A stretch of 64,000 nt of DNA. It comes from Clostridiales bacterium. GTDB lineage: Bacteria; Bacillota; Clostridia; Oscillospirales; Oscillospiraceae. Position 1 is the first letter of the stretch; each line of letters opens with the position of its first letter. Shown here one piece after another: positions 54,321 through 63,192 of this stretch. Under the pieces are notes generated by a model, which made no database searches, was not told the origin of the DNA, and worked only from the letters and a program-made list of their open reading frames with translations. The stretch lies in assembly GCA_003150355.1 (NCBI GenBank), contig QAMJ01000020.1, forward strand, positions 62,001 to 126,000. Reading direction: 5' to 3'. Position numbers and translations under genes: made by a program.

Positions 54321-55217
54321 TTACTCCTCGATAAGCTGTTGCAGCTGAGGCACAATTTTATGCAGGTCGCCCACGATCCCGTAGTCACATGACTTGAAGA
54401 TCGGAGCGGCTTCGTTTTTGTCGATCGCTATGATCGTCCCGGATTTGTTTATGCCGACGATGTGCTGCACCTGTCCGGATATACCGACTGCGATATAGCA
54501 CTCGGGCTGCACCACTGCGCCGGAAACTCCGATATAGCGTTCTTTTTCCATCCAGCTCCGTTCTTCACATATTGGACGTGTGCAGCCCAGCTCCGCTCCG
54601 ATCGATTCGGCAAAGCTTCTGCACATTTTGAGCGCTTCTTCGTCCGCCAATCCGCGGCCGACGCCGACGATTTTTTTGGCCAAACTCAAGTTGACTGAAC
54701 TGGCGGCCTTCGCGCGGGTTTCGAGCACTTTGATGCGCTCGTCGCCTTCGCACAGCACGTCCGAGATATCCGCCACAGCGTTAGCGGCACCCTGAGAGAA
54801 GACACCCGGAGAAACGCACACCACGGCGGCGCCGCTGCTTTTTTCCGTTTTCACCGCCGCGCCGCCATACACCAGCTTGTCGGTGATTATGCCGTCGCCA
54901 ACAAGGATCGACGCGGTGTTCGTCTGAACGGACGTCCCAAACGCTGCCGCGATATGCGATGCGACCAGCAGAGAATCCTTGCTTGAATCAAGGAGTACCA
55001 GCTGAGGCTTTTCTGCCAGCGCCAGCTTTGCTGCGGCCGGGCCGCAGGAGAAAAACGGCCTGTCGCCCAAATAATACGCCTTATCCGAATTCATCGCGGA
55101 ATCTCTGGCACCGGCGTATACCAGCGTCACGCGGCTTCCTATCTGAGCTGCTCCGCAGGTCAATTCATTTATCGCTTTGCCCGCTGCGACGACCAGAACA
55201 TTTTCAACTTTGTTCAT
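54321..55217 (-). CDS. fixB: FixB-type electron transfer flavoprotein alpha subunit
   Basis: The 298-residue protein has the EtfA C-terminal FAD domain (ELGCTRPICEERSWMEKE, YIGVSGAVVQPECYIAVGISG, AIDKNEAAPIFKSCDYGIVGD). It is clearly different from the EtfA at 39 kb and resembles the FixB/YdiR group. It follows fixA by 15 nt. In E. coli FixAB feeds electrons to crotonobetainyl-CoA reductase. Here it probably serves the CaiA-like dehydrogenase. Confidence 0.88.
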   Translation of the reverse strand: MNKVENVLVVAAGKAINELTCGAAQIGSRVTLVYAGARDSAMNSDKAYYLGDRPFFSCGPAAAKLALAEKPQLVLLDSSKDSLLVASHIAAAFGTSVQTNTASILVGDGIITDKLVYGGAAVKTEKSSGAAVVCVSPGVFSQGAANAVADISDVLCEGDERIKVLETRAKAASSVNLSLAKKIVGVGRGLADEEALKMCRSFAESIGAELGCTRPICEERSWMEKERYIGVSGAVVQPECYIAVGISGQVQHIVGINKSGTIIAIDKNEAAPIFKSCDYGIVGDLHKIVPQLQQLIEE

Positions 55218-55232
55218 TGCACTGCTCCCTCC

Positions 55233-56006
55233 TTATGCAAGCGCCTTGCGAATATTGGCGTAAAACTCTGCAACCTGATCTTCCCCGTCGCCTTTTATGA
55301 CGATCTGCTTTCTCTCTGTGTTTTCGGGCGCTTTTACGCTCACCGCGGTAATTCCGTCATACTTTGCTGCATCGAGCGCATCCTGCGCGTAGACTGTGCT
55401 CGGCTTTTTGCCTGCCGCGAGGATATCCTTCATGCTCGGAACCTTGGGTATGCAGATATCGCTGTTCACCGAAATGACAGCCGGGAGAGAAAGACTGAGC
55501 ACCTCGACGCCTTCGCCTCCGCTGCGCTCAACACATATCGAATGATCGTCCGCAGAGCAGATGGCGCTGACAGAGTTGACCGTGGGCAGCCCCATCAATA
55601 TCCCAAGCATATTGCCTGTCTGCTGGGAGTAAACATCCGCAGAGCCTTCGCCGCAGATCACAAGATCGACTCCGCCTATCTTCTCTATCAGGCTCTTGAG
55701 CGTCGACGCAAGAGTTATGCTGTCGGCATCATCGAGGCTGTCTCCTTTGACGGCGTACAGCTCGGACGGCCCCCTGGAGAGAATTGATTTTTTCATTTTG
55801 CTATTTTCAACGCGCTCTCCGCCGACCGTTGCCGCTATCACAACGCTTCCTTCCCGGAGCGCAGCCAAATTCATCGCCGCACCGACTGCGTTGCAGTCGT
55901 ATGGGCTGATGACATATGAAGCTTTGCTGTCGTCAATGGTTTTGTCCGGGTTAACTGCCAATTCATTTTCGTCATGTACAATTTTGAAACAAACAAGTAC
56001 TTTCAC
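55233..56006 (-). CDS. fixA: FixA-type electron transfer flavoprotein beta subunit
   Basis: The 257-residue protein matches the FixA pattern: AVNPDKTIDDSKA, ILSRGPSELYAV, ICGEGSADVYSQQTGNMLG, IPKVPSMKDILAAGKKP and the end RKQIVIKGDGEDQVAEF. It starts with GTG behind GAGGTGAA. It is first gene of a fixAB operon below a perfect sigma-54 promoter. Confidence 0.9.
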   Translation of the reverse strand: MKVLVCFKIVHDENELAVNPDKTIDDSKASYVISPYDCNAVGAAMNLAALREGSVVIAATVGGERVENSKMKKSILSRGPSELYAVKGDSLDDADSITLASTLKSLIEKIGGVDLVICGEGSADVYSQQTGNMLGILMGLPTVNSVSAICSADDHSICVERSGGEGVEVLSLSLPAVISVNSDICIPKVPSMKDILAAGKKPSTVYAQDALDAAKYDGITAVSVKAPENTERKQIVIKGDGEDQVAEFYANIRKALA

Positions 56007-56071
56007 ACTTTCACCTCAAGTCGTATTATTTATTGCACCTGCGGGATCACGGGTGCCGCGCTTACGCGCTT

Positions 56072-56123
56072 AAAATATTAGCAAGTGTTGTGCCAGCACT
56101 GGCACAACACTTACTAATATTTT
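56072..56123. promoter_or_regulatory. Mirror-image pair of divergent sigma-54 promoters
   Basis: A palindrome with 25-bp arms (56072-56096 and 56099-56123) has one mismatch. The minus strand reads TGGCACAACACTTGCT (plus 56080-56095), a perfect promoter for fixAB. The plus strand reads TGGCACAACACTTACT (56100-56115), where the mismatch changes TTGC to TTAC and should weaken the promoter for the crotonase operon. The plus-strand copy ends in T's and could also form a terminator-like hairpin. Confidence 0.8.
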
Positions 56124-56176
56124 TTTATGCGCATATCCGCGCGCCTATAAACTACAAAGAAGGAGAAGAATGATGT

Positions 56177-56962
56177 ATGGAATACCGTGAGATCGAACTG
56201 TCTTTTGATAAGAGAGTTGCCACTGTTTGCTTCAACCGTGAAGCTTCGCTCAATTCCTTTTCGCGTGAACTGAAAGAAGAGTGCATTGACGCATTTAATT
56301 CTTTGGCTTACGATGATCGAGTCGGAGCGATCGTTGTCACCGGCAAAGGAAAGCATTTTTGCGCGGGAGGAAATATTGTTGAATTAAAAGAAAATATTGA
56401 CTCCGGGAAGTATATCCCGCCAGAGACTGCATGGCTCACTATTGAGTGGGTCCGCGCGATCAGGCGATGCTTGAAGCCTGTCATTGCTATGGTCAACGGC
56501 GCGGCAATGGGAGGCGGCGCTGCGGTCGCGTCTGCATGCGATTATCGGTTTATGGAACCGTCAAGCAAGTTCGCTATGGCTTTTATCAACATGGGCCTGT
56601 CATGCGACAGCGCTTCAATGTACAGCCTCAGCAGAGTCGTAGGCCCGGCGAAAGCGCTGGAGCTGATAATGAGCGGGGAAGTGACCAGAGGTGAGGCTGC
56701 GGAAAAAATGGGGTGGGCTCGTTTGACCGAGCAGGGAAAACTTCGCGAGACGGTGTATGAATTCGCACATAACATGTCCAACAAACCCGGCCTTGCCCTT
56801 GAGTGCGATAAACGCATGGCAAATGCAATTTTCTGGGTGGACTTCGAAACATATGAAAATATGGAAATTCCTAATGTTGTCGCATGCGGCAAGTCGCGCG
56901 ACCATAATGAAGGCGTCACGGCCTTCATCGAAAAACGCGCACCGCAATTTAACTTGAAATAA
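56177..56962 (+). CDS. Crotonase-family protein lacking both canonical glutamates
   Basis: The 261-residue protein has the enoyl-CoA hydratase/isomerase fold, with the oxyanion holes KHFCAGGNI (58-67) and NGAAMGGGAAV (107-117). The two catalytic Glu of hydratases are replaced, Ala at about 116 (after GGG) and Phe at about 136 (in FAMAFINMGL). Asp144 in GLSCDSAS is kept, as in isomerase or dehalogenase members. It is therefore more likely an isomerase or a related enzyme than a hydratase like CaiD. First gene of an operon with the enoate reductase 19 nt downstream. Confidence 0.85.
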   Translation: MEYREIELSFDKRVATVCFNREASLNSFSRELKEECIDAFNSLAYDDRVGAIVVTGKGKHFCAGGNIVELKENIDSGKYIPPETAWLTIEWVRAIRRCLKPVIAMVNGAAMGGGAAVASACDYRFMEPSSKFAMAFINMGLSCDSASMYSLSRVVGPAKALELIMSGEVTRGEAAEKMGWARLTEQGKLRETVYEFAHNMSNKPGLALECDKRMANAIFWVDFETYENMEIPNVVACGKSRDHNEGVTAFIEKRAPQFNLK

Positions 56963-56981
56963 AGAAAAGGGGAGCAGAGAA

Positions 56982-59030
56982 ATGAAACAGGTATCGTTGA
57001 TCCTTGAACCGGGTCAGATCGGAAGCATGAAGCTGAAAAACCGCTTCGTAATGGCCGCAATGGGGCACGGGTTCTGCGACGAAACAGACGGCTATGTCAG
57101 TGACAGGCTGATCGAGTTTTTCCGCCAGCGGGCTCGCGGCGGCTACGCGCTTATCGATTTGGGCGCGGTACAGATCGATCCATGCCTAAATACCAACGAG
57201 GGTATAATGAAGCTGTATGACGACAGCTTCATTCCGGGCATGCAGAGACTTACCGCCGCAGTTCACGAGGAAGGCGGCAAGATCATGGCTCAGCTGCTTC
57301 ATCAGGGACGTTATTGCAGCAGCCGCGAATATGGCCAGACGGGTATCGCGCCCTCCGCCGTTTTCTCCCGTTACACTAACGAGACGCCCAGAGAGATGAC
57401 GATCGAGGACATTGAACGCATGATAGGTTATTACCGCGACGCGGCGGAGCGCGTCGTCAAATCTGGTTTTGATGCGATAGAGATCTGCGCAAACTCAGGA
57501 TACCTTATCGCGCAATTCCTCTCGCCTATTACGAATCTGAGAACAGACAAATACGGTGGAAAAACGCTGAAAGAGCGAATGACATTTATGCTTGAGGTGA
57601 TCGCTGCTGTCCGTTCCGCTGTCGGTCCGACATTCCCGGTCGTCTTCCGTATATGCAGCAGTGATCTTATTCCGGGCGGCAATACGAATATCGAGGCGTG
57701 CCAGATCGCTGCCGCCGCGGAGGAAGCCGGCGTCGACGCTATCCATGTTACCGGCGGATGGCACGAAGCGGTCGTGCCGCAGGCCACTATGGACGTACCC
57801 CACGGCGCTTTTGCTTACTACGGAAAGAGAATTAAAGAGTTTGTAAACATCCCTGTTATTATCTGCAACAGAATGGACATAGAAACCGCAGAGAATGTTC
57901 TGTATGAAGGAATGGCGGACTACATATCCTTTGCGCGCCACAGCCTTGCTGATCCGGAAATGCCGCGCAAGGCTGCCGAAGGCCACTGCGACCGGATACG
58001 TCCCTGCGTGGGATGCAACCAGGGCTGCCTTGATATGCGCATGAGACATCGCAAGATATCCTGCCTTGTCAATGCGGAGGTCGGGCGCGAAGTTGACCTT
58101 ATGCAAAACTCCAAGCTGCCCACACAAACGCTGAGTCCCTCACCGGAAGATATCCTCGTTGTCGGTTCAGGTCCCGCGGGAATGGAATTTGCCCGTGTTG
58201 CGGCGCTTAGGGGGCACAAGGTCTCGATTTGGGAAAAGAATGATCACGTCGGCGGACAGTTCGAGCTCAATTCCGCGCCTCCGGGACGGCATGATTTCGC
58301 GCTTTTCGGGCAGTATCTTGAACGTGAGTGCCGCAGGCTCGGCGTCAATATCGAACTGAACCACGATGCCGCGGCAGAAGAAATTATAGGCGCCGTGGAG
58401 CGCGGCGAGTATGACCGCGTCGTCATTGCCACCGGTGCGTCTCCATCTGCGCCGCAGCTTCCTGTTGAAGGAACGCCCGATATTCAGCTGGCGTGGGATG
58501 TTTTGCTCAGGAAGAAGAAAATAGGGAAGCGTGTAGTTATTGTCGGCGGCGGAGCCGTAGGTGTGGAGACCGGTGAGTTCATTGCGAAAATGGGCACGAT
58601 ATCCCCGGAGATCCAGCAGTTTCTGATGACATACGATGCGGAGTCCCCCGAGGGAATGAAGGACCTTATGTTCCACGGCACAAAAGATGTTACCATCGTG
58701 GAAATGGGGCCGCGCCTCGGCGCGGATATAGGCCCCACCACCCGGTGGAGCATGATGGCAAGGCTTAAAAAGCACGGCGTAAAAATGCTCAAGCTCACAA
58801 AGGTTGTTGCCATTGGCACCGATCACGTGGAGCTGGAAGACAGCGAAGGCGTGAGAACGACAGTCCCGGCGGATACGGTCGTCCTTGCCATCGGTTCCCG
58901 CCCGGTAAACGGACTGTACAAGGAGCTTGAAAACAAGGTGGAACAGCTGACGATCATCGGGGACGCGGTCAAACCCGCTTTCATCATTGATGCTGTACGC
59001 GCTGCATACGATGCAGCCAGCATTCTGTGA
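56982..59030 (+). CDS. Old-yellow-enzyme/FadH-type enoate reductase
   Basis: The 682-residue protein has an FMN TIM barrel (LKNRFVMAAMGHGF, AQLLHQGRYCS, FDAIEICANSGYLIAQFLSP) and a 4Fe-4S motif C342-x2-C345-x3-C349-x11-C361. An FAD/NAD disulfide-reductase-like half follows, with dinucleotide motifs VVGSGPAGMEFARVAALRG and VIVGGGAVGVETG. This is the layout of 2,4-dienoyl-CoA reductase, 2-enoate reductase and BaiCD/BaiH. It reduces an activated C=C bond with NAD(P)H. GGGGAG sets the start. A terminator follows. Confidence 0.9.
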   Translation: MKQVSLILEPGQIGSMKLKNRFVMAAMGHGFCDETDGYVSDRLIEFFRQRARGGYALIDLGAVQIDPCLNTNEGIMKLYDDSFIPGMQRLTAAVHEEGGKIMAQLLHQGRYCSSREYGQTGIAPSAVFSRYTNETPREMTIEDIERMIGYYRDAAERVVKSGFDAIEICANSGYLIAQFLSPITNLRTDKYGGKTLKERMTFMLEVIAAVRSAVGPTFPVVFRICSSDLIPGGNTNIEACQIAAAAEEAGVDAIHVTGGWHEAVVPQATMDVPHGAFAYYGKRIKEFVNIPVIICNRMDIETAENVLYEGMADYISFARHSLADPEMPRKAAEGHCDRIRPCVGCNQGCLDMRMRHRKISCLVNAEVGREVDLMQNSKLPTQTLSPSPEDILVVGSGPAGMEFARVAALRGHKVSIWEKNDHVGGQFELNSAPPGRHDFALFGQYLERECRRLGVNIELNHDAAAEEIIGAVERGEYDRVVIATGASPSAPQLPVEGTPDIQLAWDVLLRKKKIGKRVVIVGGGAVGVETGEFIAKMGTISPEIQQFLMTYDAESPEGMKDLMFHGTKDVTIVEMGPRLGADIGPTTRWSMMARLKKHGVKMLKLTKVVAIGTDHVELEDSEGVRTTVPADTVVLAIGSRPVNGLYKELENKVEQLTIIGDAVKPAFIIDAVRAAYDAASIL

Positions 59031-59161
59031 TATATCCCGCGGAGAGTGAGAAAATTGCACTTTTTTGCTGTTAAAGCAGATATCTTTTGTGGATCTTGGA
59101 TTCAGATCATAAAGCAGGTAGCTATTTTTTTCCCACCCAACGAAAGAGTTTGACTCAAAAG

Positions 59162-59204
59162 AGCAGTGCGGTTTAGGCTGTTAACCTGATACCGTACTGC
59201 TTTT
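59162..59204 (+). terminator. Terminator of the enoate reductase operon
   Basis: An 11-bp stem with one G-T pair (59162-59172 with 59191-59201) is followed by TTTTG. The rest of the gap 59031-59384 holds no gene. Confidence 0.75.
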
Positions 59205-59384
59205 GCTTGCTCGTGCTATGAAAAATGGGATTCCTCTCGCCAAATCAGTTTTGCTTAGACAAGTTTCCGATTGGATAGCCGCCAATCTTCCAAAAAAATT
59301 TCCGCCAATCTTCTGAAAAGCCTTGAGCTGATTATGGTTCTGAGGTATACTAAGGATACCGAGCTAAGGATTGAGGTGTTCTGA

Positions 59385-60659
59385 ATGAAGAAGTATCGGA
59401 AAAGAATTGCCGATGAAATACTGACGCGGAAGCTGGAGGGTAAAGGCGCTGTCTTGATCGAGGGGCCGAAGTGGTGCGGCAAAACCACCACGGCGGAACA
59501 GGTCGCTGCCAGTATTCTGTATATGGATGAGCCTGAAAAGAAAGAGCAGAACATCACCATGTCCGAACTGAATCCAAAGCGTCTGCTGAAGGGGGCAGTA
59601 CCAAGGCTGATCGACGAGTGGCAGATCGCGCCAAAGCTGTGGGATGCCATTCGCTTTGAGGTCGACCATCGTGGAGAGTTGGGACAATTTGTGCTTACCG
59701 GCTCTGCTGTTCCTGTTGATACCAAGGAGATCACTCACTCCGGCACGGGTCGTTTTACATGGCTGACCATGCGGCCTATGAGTCTTTATGAGTCCGGGGA
59801 CTCCACAGGCGAAGTCAGCCTGAAAGATTTGTTTGACGGAGCAGCGGAGATCGATGGCGCTTCCGAACTCGACATTGACCGTTTGGCATTCCTTGTGTGC
59901 CGTGGTGGGTGGCCGCAGTCAGTGGATATGCGGGACGAGATCGCTCTAGATCAGGCAATGGATTACTATGATGCCGTGGTGCGTTCTGATATTAACCGTG
60001 CCGACGGTGTACAGAAAAATCCCGAAAAAGTGCATCGGCTAATGCGTTCCTACGCCAGAAATCAAGGTAGCCAGATACCGAATACAGTGCTCGCGCAGGA
60101 TGTGTCCGCAAACGATGAAGTATCTATGAGCGATGAAACAGTAGCCGCTTATGTCAGCGCTCTCTGCAAGATTTTCGTTGTAGAGGATATGCCGGCGTGG
60201 AACCCGAACCTTCGCTCCAAGACTGCCATCCGTTCTTCTGACACCAGATATTATATTGACCCATCTATTGCTGCCGCAGCATTGGGCATCGGGCCAAATG
60301 ACCTTGTGAATGACCTCAAAACCTTTGGCTTCCTGTTTGAAACGCTCTGCATCAGAGATCTGCGCGTTTTTGCGGATGCCTTGAACGGTGAGGTCTATCA
60401 TTATCGGGACAAGGATGGGCAGGAATGTGACGCCGTTGTTCATTTGAGAAACGGGAAATACGGTTTGATTGAGATCAAACTGGGTGGCGATAGACTCATT
60501 GAAGAGGGGGCAAAGAGCTTAAAAGCAATGGAAGCCAAAATTGACACTGACGAAATGAACGCACCGTCATTCCTCATGGTTTTGACGGGCACCGGCGACT
60601 ACGCCTATCGCCGTCAGGACGGTGTATATGTCGTGCCCATTGGCTGCTTAAAAAACTGA
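59385..60659 (+). CDS. ATPase with AAA_14 and DUF4143 domains
   Basis: The 424-residue protein has Walker A EGPKWCGKTTTAEQ near residues 25-38 and Walker B-like PRLIDEWQIAPKLWD. FVLTGSAVPVDTKE lies in the AAA_14 part, and the DUF4143 C-terminal part has LFETLCIRDLRVFA and DAVVHLRNGKYGLIEIKLGG. The last segment has the DxnExK spacing of a PD-(D/E)xK-like nuclease fold. These proteins are widespread, often acquired, and of unproven function. The region turns AT-richer here, in keeping with transfer. Confidence 0.82.
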   Translation: MKKYRKRIADEILTRKLEGKGAVLIEGPKWCGKTTTAEQVAASILYMDEPEKKEQNITMSELNPKRLLKGAVPRLIDEWQIAPKLWDAIRFEVDHRGELGQFVLTGSAVPVDTKEITHSGTGRFTWLTMRPMSLYESGDSTGEVSLKDLFDGAAEIDGASELDIDRLAFLVCRGGWPQSVDMRDEIALDQAMDYYDAVVRSDINRADGVQKNPEKVHRLMRSYARNQGSQIPNTVLAQDVSANDEVSMSDETVAAYVSALCKIFVVEDMPAWNPNLRSKTAIRSSDTRYYIDPSIAAAALGIGPNDLVNDLKTFGFLFETLCIRDLRVFADALNGEVYHYRDKDGQECDAVVHLRNGKYGLIEIKLGGDRLIEEGAKSLKAMEAKIDTDEMNAPSFLMVLTGTGDYAYRRQDGVYVVPIGCLKN

Positions 60660-60686
60660 TATTCAATAACGCTACATGAGTATTTT

Positions 60687-60723
60687 AACACGTTTAACGC
60701 AAATCCAACGCGTTAAACGTGTT
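60687..60723. repeat. 14-bp palindrome between the ATPase and the wHTH gene
   Basis: Perfect arms of 14 bp (60687-60700 and 60710-60723; AACACGTTTAACGC) lie around a 9-nt loop. There is no U-tract. It may be an operator or a weak terminator. Confidence 0.6.
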
Positions 60724-60749
60724 GGACTTGTTACTACTCAATTTATATT

Positions 60750-61121
60750 TTGAAGTTTACATCTGAACAATTCGGAAACATGTTTAACGAAAACCACGAA
60801 CTGAGAATGCCGGTGATAAACAGGTTCTCTTCATATACTAACTTTCTGCTTTATAAGACCGCCCATCGGGAATATAATAACTCGTTTGAGAAGTCGTGCA
60901 ATCTGCTCTATCTGCTTCTTGTCTGCAATAACGGAAAGCAGAGTGATCTGGGAAGTATTTCGCAAAACACGCTGGCTGATATATTGAGTATCAGTCTCGT
61001 AAACCTAACTCGCGGATTAACGTGCCTCCACAGTGAAGGTGTCATAAAAACAAGACGGCAAAAAATCATTGTGCTGAATCCTGATATACTGAAATATTAC
61101 TGCTCTTATGAAACAGTTTAA
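60750..61121 (+). CDS. Crp/Fnr-like winged-helix protein without sensor domain (truncated?)
   Basis: The frame of 123 residues contains a Crp-type HTH near its C-terminus (SISQNTLADILSISLVNLTRGL, then LHSEGVIKTRRQKIIVLNP). The cyclic-nucleotide-binding domain is absent. The TTG start at 60750 has no good Shine-Dalgarno. ATG 60780 (MFNENHELRMPVINR) is an alternative. I read it as a regulator remnant or a stand-alone wHTH protein. Confidence 0.5.
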   Translation: MKFTSEQFGNMFNENHELRMPVINRFSSYTNFLLYKTAHREYNNSFEKSCNLLYLLLVCNNGKQSDLGSISQNTLADILSISLVNLTRGLTCLHSEGVIKTRRQKIIVLNPDILKYYCSYETV

Positions 61122-61388
61122 TTATACGATCAAATTCAAATGTGCTTCAACTTCAAATAATGTAGATCATCATTCCGCGGGGTTTTATCTGGCATAACGT
61201 TTATGCGGTTTTTGCTGCTAAGGAACATCCGTGTAAGAAATAATTCGCCCCGAGTATGACTTCGTGACGAGAGCTGCCGAAAGCGAGTTCTATCTCCAGT
61301 AGGCCAATACATAAGCTTATTCTTTGAATATAGTGGCACAGATTTGGGGGCTGGGCGACAAAAAAGCAGCCCATTTAACAACCGACCG
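61122..61388. other. Gap without recognisable genes
   Basis: The stretch is AT-rich and contains only a low-quality minus-strand ORF of 81 codons, with no Shine-Dalgarno and no domain that I recognise. Confidence 0.5.
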
Positions 61389-61621
61389 TAGCTCCGAAAA
61401 ACAACCCCTGTTAGTTCATGCTGAATATTTGCAGAGCTATGTCTGTCAAAGGAACAGGCTTTTCAGTATGAATTGACAGCAGGTTGGCTTATTTATAGCC
61501 AGAAACTCGTAAGGAGTTTATGAGCAGAGAAAAATAACATGAAAGCTCTCCCGGTTTGACAGCGGAGGACTTTCATGCTTAATAGGACCTTTCCTGCAAT
61601 TGTCTTTTTTATACGGCAGCC
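61389..61621. repeat. Interspersed repeat, copy B (about 233 bp)
   Basis: This copy is in the same orientation as 38789-39027 and similar along the full length. Both hairpins are conserved in position, with some compensatory-looking changes (for example CATGAAAG...CTTTCATG at about 61538-61577). Small indels rather than codon-sized ones separate the copies, so it is not coding. Confidence 0.85.
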
Positions 61622-61776
61622 GGTAAAAATCGCCATGTCACAATTCATATTTATGTAGCGATAGATTAAGAAGACCATGTAAATGGCTAACACATAGAGC
61701 AATTCCACAGATGCTATGTTGCGAGATTTGGCGAAATGTGCTAAAATACAAATGATATTACACTAAGGAAACTGTA

Positions 61777-62853
61777 ATGTCGGGAGAAGGGCTCTAGATT
61801 AAGGTTAACACATATGAATATCGAGTATGGCTAAAGCGTAGAAATCAAAAGAATCTAGTCACGCGGACAAAACGAAAACAGGCAAAAAAAGCCGAACGGA
61901 CTAGAGAAATTAAGTATAACACTTCAATTAAGGCTGCGCCAAACTACAATGCTGCTGAAAAGCGTGTAGAGTTTGAGGCACCTTGTAACTTTAGTTTTAT
62001 AGAGAGTCCAACAGAAACCATCAAATTTTTTAATGACATCATTTCGTTCATTACGAATCGGTTAAACTACGGCAAAAATTTATATATTGATATTTCTTGC
62101 ATAGAAAATTTGACAATTGATGCCTTGATGTATTTGCTGGCGATCGTGAATAATATGAACAGCAAAGTACGAAACAAATTTTCAATTTCCGGAAACGTAC
62201 CAAAGAATCCGGCGATTAGAAAGCTACTCAATGAATCTGGTTTTTTCAGTTTTGTAAAATATACAGGCCCTGACCCAATCACCCAAAATGCGGATACTGT
62301 GCAAATTGCATCTGGTCATGAAAGCGACAATGGTCTTGCCAAGCATATTTGTGATTTTGTTATGGCTAAATCTGGATTGGATAGAAAAGCGTGCCGCTTC
62401 ATGTATGTCATGATGATTGAGATGATGGCAAATGTATATAAGCATGCATATAATGACTATAATCTGTTGTACCCACGCTGGTACTGCTTTGCAAAGTACG
62501 TGAAAGAAGAAGACACAGTGGCGTTCACCTTTATGGATACTGGTGAGGGTATTCCGTCAACAGTAAGGAAAAATTTTGCTGAGAAATTGGATGTCTTGAA
62601 GCTCAAAGGAGAACATAAATATGTCGTATCTGCCTTAAATGGCGATTTTAGAACAGCGACAATGGAGGAGTACAGAGGCAAAGGCCTGCCAAAGATTCGC
62701 GAGTTTTGTTCTAGTAATAAAATTCAAAATATGCGCATCATAACAAACAGGGCAGACGTCTCAGTGTCACCTAACGGATATGATTCGAAGGATATGGCAA
62801 AATCACTCAGAGGAACTTTGTTCTATTGGGAAATTAACTTAGCAAGGTGTTGA
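61777..62853 (+). CDS. STAS/HATPase switch protein with an in-frame amber codon 7
   Basis: ATG 61777 is preceded by AAGGAA at 6 nt and opens a frame that meets TAG at codon 7 (61795-61797). It then stays open to 62853, about 351 more codons. The N-terminal part is a basic helix (RVWLKRRNQKNLVTRTKRKQ) followed by a STAS-like domain to about residue 165. The C-terminal part is an HATPase_c fold (EMMANVYKHAY, DTGEGIP, GKGLPKIREF). There is no ATG, GTG or TTG between the TAG and 62110. Reinitiation at ATT 61798, 7 nt after GGAGAAGG, or readthrough could rescue it. Otherwise it is a fresh pseudogene. Confidence 0.72.
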
Positions 62854-62865
62854 AAGGGACGCATA

Positions 62866-63192
62866 ATGAAAATTAATATTTGTAAAGATTTTAGTGAAAC
62901 ACCCAATGCACGCTACAGAGCCGAAGGACCTTTTTCGGGAGAAGAGTTTAGAGAGACAATCCTTGAACCGAGATTCTTGGCAGCTCGTGACAAAAAAGAG
63001 AAACTGGTTATAAACTTGGACGGCGGTTACGGCTATCCTACCTCTTTTCTGGAGGAGGCCTTTGGTGGCCTTGCACGTAAATATGGAAGTAAAGATGTTA
63101 CCGATGTTCTTACATTCATATCAGAAGATGAGCCGTCATTGATACAAGAGATTTGGGGCTATATTGCTCACTGTGGGCAGAAGGGTGAATGA
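62866..63192 (+). CDS. DUF4325 (STAS-like) protein
   Basis: The 108-residue protein has the DUF4325 pattern FSGEEFRETILEP, LVINLDGGYGYPTSFLEEAFGGL. The central Gly-Tyr-Ser/Thr-x-Phe segment recalls STAS domains that anti-sigma kinases phosphorylate, though here the position has Pro-Thr-Ser. It lies 12 nt after the HATPase gene and overlaps the next by 4 nt (ATGA). I infer it is the partner of the HATPase protein. Confidence 0.78.
   Translation: MKINICKDFSETPNARYRAEGPFSGEEFRETILEPRFLAARDKKEKLVINLDGGYGYPTSFLEEAFGGLARKYGSKDVTDVLTFISEDEPSLIQEIWGYIAHCGQKGE

Noticed and set aside
61136..61381. 81-codon minus-strand ORF before repeat copy B
   Set aside because: No ribosome-binding site or recognisable motif. 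It may be debris of a lost gene, but this cannot be supported.
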